A DNA stretch of 24,714 nt, from assembly GCA_000969725.1 (NCBI GenBank), contig JXSR01S032949.1, one strand, 5' to 3'. The translations under genes were made by a program, and so were the position numbers. The notes under the pieces were generated by a model. The model was not told where the DNA came from, ran no database searches, and saw only the letters and a program-made list of their open reading frames with translations. Below, piece after piece: positions 20,780-24,714 of the stretch. Position 1 is the stretch's first letter. Every line of letters starts with the position of its first letter. This DNA is from Ophiothrix spiculata. Lineage: Eukaryota; Echinodermata; Ophiuroidea; Amphilepidida; Ophiotrichidae.

Positions 20780-21012
20780 CGTTGCATATTCCTATGTATT
20801 ATCTGAAGCAAACACATTAAATTTATGATGCAATAACTACGGCAGTTGGCGAAATTATTTTTTTTAATAATAACAAATCCCTCTTTTTGAATTATGAACA
20901 AAGTTAGATACCTATGTCAGAAATGCATTTATTCAAAATTCAACAAAATAGTAAGCATTGTTGTTTAGTGTAATTATTTTAATGTGCAACCTTTTCCAAT
21001 TTTCCACTGATT
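20780..21012. other. No feature seen
   Basis: AT-rich spacer between the MITE and the hairpin at 21013. Confidence 0.6.
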
Positions 21013-21130
21013 TTTGTATTTTTTTTTAATTAGTTCTAATTCTTAATACTTTGAGACCTTAATTTTTGATATTTTACAAAATTAAGGTCTCAAAGTACTA
21101 AGAATTATAAATAATTTTAAAAAATACAAA
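21013..21130. repeat. Near-perfect hairpin with ~54-bp arms
   Basis: The left arm (about 21013-21066) contains AATTCTTAATACTTTGAGAC, and the right arm (about 21077-21130) holds its complement GTCTCAAAGTACTAAGAATT. Outer portions TTTGTATTTTTTT and AAAAAATACAAA also pair. Only a few mismatches occur in the core, and the loop is about ten bases. It is most likely a small palindromic MITE. It could be transcribed into a hairpin, but nothing shows that it is a microRNA gene. Confidence 0.85.
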
Positions 21131-21366
21131 CATTTTTTCCCAAAAATTTAAACAAGTACGCAGTTTAAAGTGTTAAAAACTTATATCACCTTGAACATGC
21201 TTACTTTTGTATTCAATTTCCGCGTCATTAGTATGAATAACAGGTAGAATGAATGAAATGCAGGTATTCCTAATGTGCATATTAGATAGATATAAGAGGG
21301 TTGTTTTTTATGAAAAATTGTACAAACTTTGTTGTAATATAAAGTCTGATTCTATACAGTAACACA
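21131..21366. other. No feature seen
   Basis: AT-rich spacer before the second copy of MITE family X. Confidence 0.6.
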
Positions 21367-21671
21367 AGGTCCATAGCCAGGGGTGGGTAGCACCCCCCCC
21401 CCCAATTTGACAATGTACAAAATAGGTCAACAAAAAATCCCTAAATGTCCACCAAAAGAACACCCAAAGGACCAAAAAACGTAAATGTAGGTTGTTTTTA
21501 AATAAAGTACTACACAAAATGCTTGAAAAACTACTGAAAACCTTTTTTGCTTGTTACTTTGTCAAAACCACTAAAAAAGTTTAGGGTCGACCAAAACAAT
21601 TATTTTTCCTCCAAATGGTCCACCTTTTAAAAATCCGCACCCCCTTTGAAAAATTCCTGGCTACGGGCTTG
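21367..21671. mobile_element. MITE family X, copy 2
   Basis: Left end AGGTCCATAGCCAGGGG (21367-21383) and right end CCTGGCTACGGGCTT (21656-21670) are inverted copies with few mismatches, which recovers the family's TIR better than copy 1 does. Includes 11 consecutive C (21393-21403). Compared with copy 1 it has an extra segment near 21420-21470 and lacks others, so the two diverged independently. The minus-strand frame at 21308-21517 is a by-product. Confidence 0.85.
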
Positions 21672-21965
21672 TTCTATACGATCATGCTACTATGCCTTTT
21701 CCACATTCGCCTCTGTATTTTTTGATAATTCAAAAATAATGATGCTGTAGTATCAAAATTGTATAAGCATTTAGAAAAGGGATGTTTAATATTCATTTTC
21801 AAAGTTTGATTATTGCTCTATCTTCTACACCTTTTGAAAACGACCAGTGTTCTTTATGTAACCCTTTTGGGACACCTGGTATATATATTTTTATGACTAA
21901 ATTATGATAATCGGTCAAAATTATTTTGAAATAATTATTCTTGTTCAATTGAATTATCACTTTTG
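21672..21965. other. No feature seen
   Basis: AT-rich sequence on the 3' side of the minus-strand candidate exon. No polyadenylation or exon signal stands out. Confidence 0.5.
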
Positions 21966-22232
21966 TTAAACTACAACCCACACTTTTTGCATGAACGTAA
22001 GATTTATCGCATGATATCTCAAATATTTCTGAAATGTCACATTGCTGATAAAGTCATCCATCTTTCCTCTCTTTGGGTCAATAACCTCCAAGCTACAGAC
22101 ATAAAACGGTGAACTTCGCCCAGTACAGGTGTGACAGGTAAAATCAGCTGATTCTATAAAGTGATGCATCACTATGGCCGATAAGTCAATTATTGTGGGC
22201 TGGCCGGCTGCACCGGAACTGTCCAAATCTAC
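21966..22232 (-). CDS. Candidate internal exon of an unrecognised protein (minus strand)
   Basis: On the minus strand a strong acceptor-like sequence (pyrimidine-rich ACCCCCTCCCCTATTTGACAG, with its AG at 22234-22233) is followed by a frame open to a stop near 21966. It starts VDLDSSGAAGQPTIIDLSAI and continues through a segment with Cys-His-Thr-Cys and, nine residues on, Phe-Tyr-Val-Cys, then a charged stretch (DPKRGKMDDF). Unlike other open frames here, it is GC-richer than its flanks, uses varied codons and has a balanced residue composition in its first 70 codons. I recognise no family. No clear donor site is seen; GTGTGG near 21972 is weak. The frame may end earlier or be chance. No neighbouring exon was found. 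Confidence 0.3.
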   Translation of the reverse strand, partial: VDLDSSGAAGQPTIIDLSAIVMHHFIESADFTCHTCTGRSSPFYVCSLEVIDPKRGKMDDFISNVTFQKYLRYHAINLTFMQKVWVVV

Positions 22233-23540
22233 CTGTCAAATAGGGGAGGGGGTTGTCGTGTAAAAGCAAAGTAGTGTGTGTATCGCGATATCGTTGAGAG
22301 TAAAATATGAGGTATTTTATACGCAAATTAGAGTAGTTGAGCTACTATTATATTGTAATACATCATTTTGAGTGTGTGAAAAAGCAAAGTCAACAGTTAT
22401 GGGCAATCATAAAGACGACATGTATGCCGCTTAACATTATTATTTGATACTTATAGCGGGTTTTTAACGTTCAGTATGAGGTAAATGAAATAGAAATAAA
22501 AATCTATGATATGAAAACCAATTATATGTAAGTTATCAAAACCAAAAATTGGAGATAAGCCCCGAAAAATGAATTATTTGTGTTGTGTATTGACATGGTC
22601 AGCAAACCAAATAACCCAGTTATGGAACATCATGATTTTTCATTTTTGATCATTTATTTAGATATTTTCATAAGATAATTTCTTATTAGAAGGATGTCAT
22701 ATAATGATACCAAAATACTAAACATTGCATCAGCACTTTTTACTAAGTGTAACAGGGTTGCGGGTTCTCATCATTTGATGGGAAATTTTCTTTTTATATC
22801 AAATCTTCAAAACTTCATTTTTATTTGCTGCCATTTTGCCCTAAATTAGACCCATATGTTATGATTTAACAGGAGAGAAGAGCACCTTATAACACTACAG
22901 TATTAATTCTTCACTTATAATGAAACAATATCCGAGAATCTGAAGGACCCTATTTCGTGTTGTAAATAAGTCTCAGTATTGAGTCTATCTGAAACTCAAC
23001 AATTTGACTTAGAGAACCAAAGTATTATTGAAGAGTTGTATCAATCTGCGTTAGTATGCCCTAAAGTAATGTTGTACAGATTTGTAAACACGAGTAATGC
23101 GAGAAAATGCGAGATAATGAGTGATGGAAAAGAAGGACAGGTAGCCATCAAACGTACTTTAAAGTACACTGACATAGAGGTTACATAGTGGGACGAATAA
23201 TGACACTATAATTCACCCAAGATATTGTAAATGGTATAGATACTTTTTCGTGCACTGTATTGATGTCATGCGCCAAGCTAAGCCTCTGGTTGTTTCTTAG
23301 CAGATATTTTTAGCACGATAAATTCCCCTGGTTTAAAGGGCCCGCCAAAGATATTTTATAGCCATAAAACTAGAATGACCTCACGATATTATAGGAATTA
23401 TTTCTACAATAACTTATTTAGGGACTTCTTGAATTTATGAAAGCTGATATCTTTTTTAATAACAACATCTCAAGCAAACAGGCCCAGACATGATCAGACG
23501 TCTATTTTAACTGCACCATCTTTTTCCTACAAACGTATCC
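22233..23540. other. No gene established
   Basis: AT-rich. The open frame at 22979-23188 (plus, 69 codons) has a rather ordinary protein composition, but no ATG at its nominal start, no domain and no convincing splice sites. No repeats or RNA genes were seen. Confidence 0.45.
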
Positions 23541-23563
23541 TTTTGCTGACCTCAGTGAACTTT

Positions 23564-23768
23564 TCACACCTAAGCAGACGTTTCATTTTCATATTTAATT
23601 ATCAAAGACAAGATAGTCGTCATGACAGCCTGTCAATAATGATATTAGGAGTGGTATAATTATAATCAATCCTAATTATTGATAAAACCGTAATTGACGT
23701 CACCTAATTAGCGACACTTTGTTTTAGCTTCTGAAGCGCGGGAACACCTTTACGCAGGGTTTGCTCAG
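23564..23768. promoter_or_regulatory. Candidate cis-regulatory module with clustered animal TF motifs
   Basis: Within about 200 bases lie a T-box-type TCACACCT (23564-23571), a homeodomain-type TTAATTA (about 23595), a TCF/LEF-type ATCAAAG (23601-23607), a TALE-type palindrome TGACAGCCTGTCA (23623-23635; MEIS/TGIF half sites TGACAG with one extra base), ATCAATCCTAATTATTGAT (about 23656-23674; Pbx/homeodomain-like), a perfect CRE TGACGTCA (23695-23702) and CTAATTAG (about 23704-23711). The AT-type sites are expected often in DNA of this composition. The TALE palindrome, CRE and T-box sites are rarer. Directly after follows a short GC-rich stretch (23728-23768) bordered by TTTTAG and CAG|GTAACA. 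Regulatory function is inferred from motifs only. Confidence 0.25.
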
Positions 23769-24455
23769 GTAACACGCCCTAGTGGACATATTCTATTAAG
23801 TCAAAAATCACTTCTAGACAAATATCTGTCTAATACTTCTTAAATATATATTTTTATTAATAAAGATTTATTTTATTACTATAAATAGGCATTAGAAGTG
23901 TTTTATTTGTCTCATCATTACAAGTCAAAATAAATCTCAGTTTGCTTTAAACGGTCGGTTAGATATTGTAAATTGTTTAAACATAACGGAGCGTCTGTAA
24001 GCTAATGGTGAGCTTATAATCGTGGGCGAGATCGTTTTAAACAATCATCGATTGGTCGTGTTAATGTATATGTCAACAGCCTGAAAGTCAACGCTTCAGT
24101 AACGTTACATCCCCTTAAGACATGTCAAAATGATGTTGGGTTATTGTTTTTCTTGAAAGCTACGGATTGATAGAAATGTTGATAGATCTCTAACAAGTTA
24201 GCCGCGTCATTTATTCAAGATGCACCCTTTTTCTTATTAAAAAGAGAATGCCAAACGGAATGTCCAAATCTTATTACGGTACTATTTGCAATTATCTAGG
24301 AATAGGAAGGGGTATTGGTATTATAGTTTTACAAATATTCCTTATGAAATGGGCAATGATAAATCAAAATGCAAAACGAACATTATAAATTCCTATCGCC
24401 CCGACAAAATTTTCTACGAATACTTCAGCACATTATACCAACCGCTGCAAGTTAA
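23769..24455. other. No gene seen
   Basis: AT-rich DNA with an AGACAAAT (23816) / ATTTGTCT (23905) inverted pair around T-rich sequence. The open frame at 24286-24492 runs into the GC-rich hairpin and is not credible as a gene. Confidence 0.5.
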
Positions 24456-24493
24456 ACTAGCAGGGCGCGCGCGAAGCGCGCATCCCCGCTAGT
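24456..24493. repeat. GC-rich hairpin in AT-rich surroundings
   Basis: ACTAGC at 24456-24461 pairs with GCTAGT at 24488-24493. Inside, GGG pairs with CCC and GCGCGC with GCGCGC around a GAA loop. ACCAAC (24438-24443) and GTTGGT (24494-24499) can extend it after an unpaired bulge on the left. It resembles the palindromic core or tip of a mobile element. The uniform AT-richness on both sides makes it stand out. Confidence 0.7.
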
Positions 24494-24714
24494 GTTGGTT
24501 ATTTTAAGATAAATCCAAAGTATGAAAGATAGTGCGAATATTTTTTCACATCATTGTGAAGACAATAGTTTCAACTTTGCAGCACTTTTTCTGAAGTATT
24601 TTGGTGCAGTGCAAACTTTCCATAAGTATTGTGCACTTTTTGATAAAAGCATGAAACTTTGCATACACCTAGTACATACCCCAAGGCTCATTTTTAGAAC
24701 CAGACCCAAAAATA
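24494..24714. repeat. Possible dispersed repeat with degenerate internal units, running off the window
   Basis: GCACTTTTTCTGAAGTAT near 24582 recurs as GCACTTTTTGATAAAAGCAT near 24633, and CAAACTTT / GAAACTTTGCAT follow at similar spacing. This suggests a degenerate repeat of about 50 bases. The end of the window cuts it, so its full extent is unknown. Confidence 0.35.

Noticed and set aside
20346..20828. Three overlapping open frames
   Set aside because: They fall within a TIR-bounded MITE and its nested hairpin and read inverted repeats on both strands.

Overview
This is AT-rich (by eye roughly one third GC) eukaryotic, almost certainly metazoan, intergenic or intronic DNA. I found no complete gene, no operon-like packing, no rRNA and no intact tRNA. 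The clues to the organism are a decayed non-LTR retrotransposon of the CR1/L2/Jockey type, several miniature inverted-repeat transposable elements (MITEs), including a piggyBac-type one flanked by TTAA, three TTAGGG-type telomeric units, an assembly gap of 50 N, and what looks like strong allelic divergence. Together these suggest a highly heterozygous animal, most plausibly a marine invertebrate. The phylum cannot be fixed from this window.

Layout. 1-3000: unremarkable AT-rich DNA with a short interstitial telomere repeat (60-78), a poly-G-containing repeat (683-1061) and an old dispersed-repeat candidate (about 1700-2000). 3024-3505: element with short terminal inverted repeats (TIRs). 4.7-4.9 kb: small GC-richer island with an internal repeat. 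5-9.7 kb: featureless. 9693-9922: foldback MITE with TA flanks. 10843-10927: two-unit tandem repeat. 11591-13239: a ~0.7-kb sequence present twice, on either side of the N gap. The left copy carries a 41-bp-arm palindrome absent from the right copy, and the right copy starts exactly at a transposon end. 15157-15724: piggyBac-like MITE. 16180-16745 (minus): LINE reverse-transcriptase remnant, broken by several frameshifts. 17043-17481: large foldback element between two related direct repeats. 17.8 kb: fragment with a RING-finger cysteine/histidine core. 18300-18576 and 21367-21671: two copies of one MITE family, the first inside an AATAC microsatellite. 20374-20777: a TA-flanked MITE with a second, nested hairpin. 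21013-21130: near-perfect hairpin. 21966-22232 (minus): best candidate internal exon. 23.56-23.77 kb: cluster of recognisable animal transcription-factor sites. 24456-24493: GC-rich hairpin.

Nothing here shows genes working together. The window is mainly a record of transposon insertion, foldback DNA and a probable assembly duplication. The most checkable points are the duplication across the gap (allelic copies kept as tandem or a real duplication), the template-switch-like palindrome inside one copy, the LINE remnant, and the two possible exons. I saw no convincing evidence of a new gene system.
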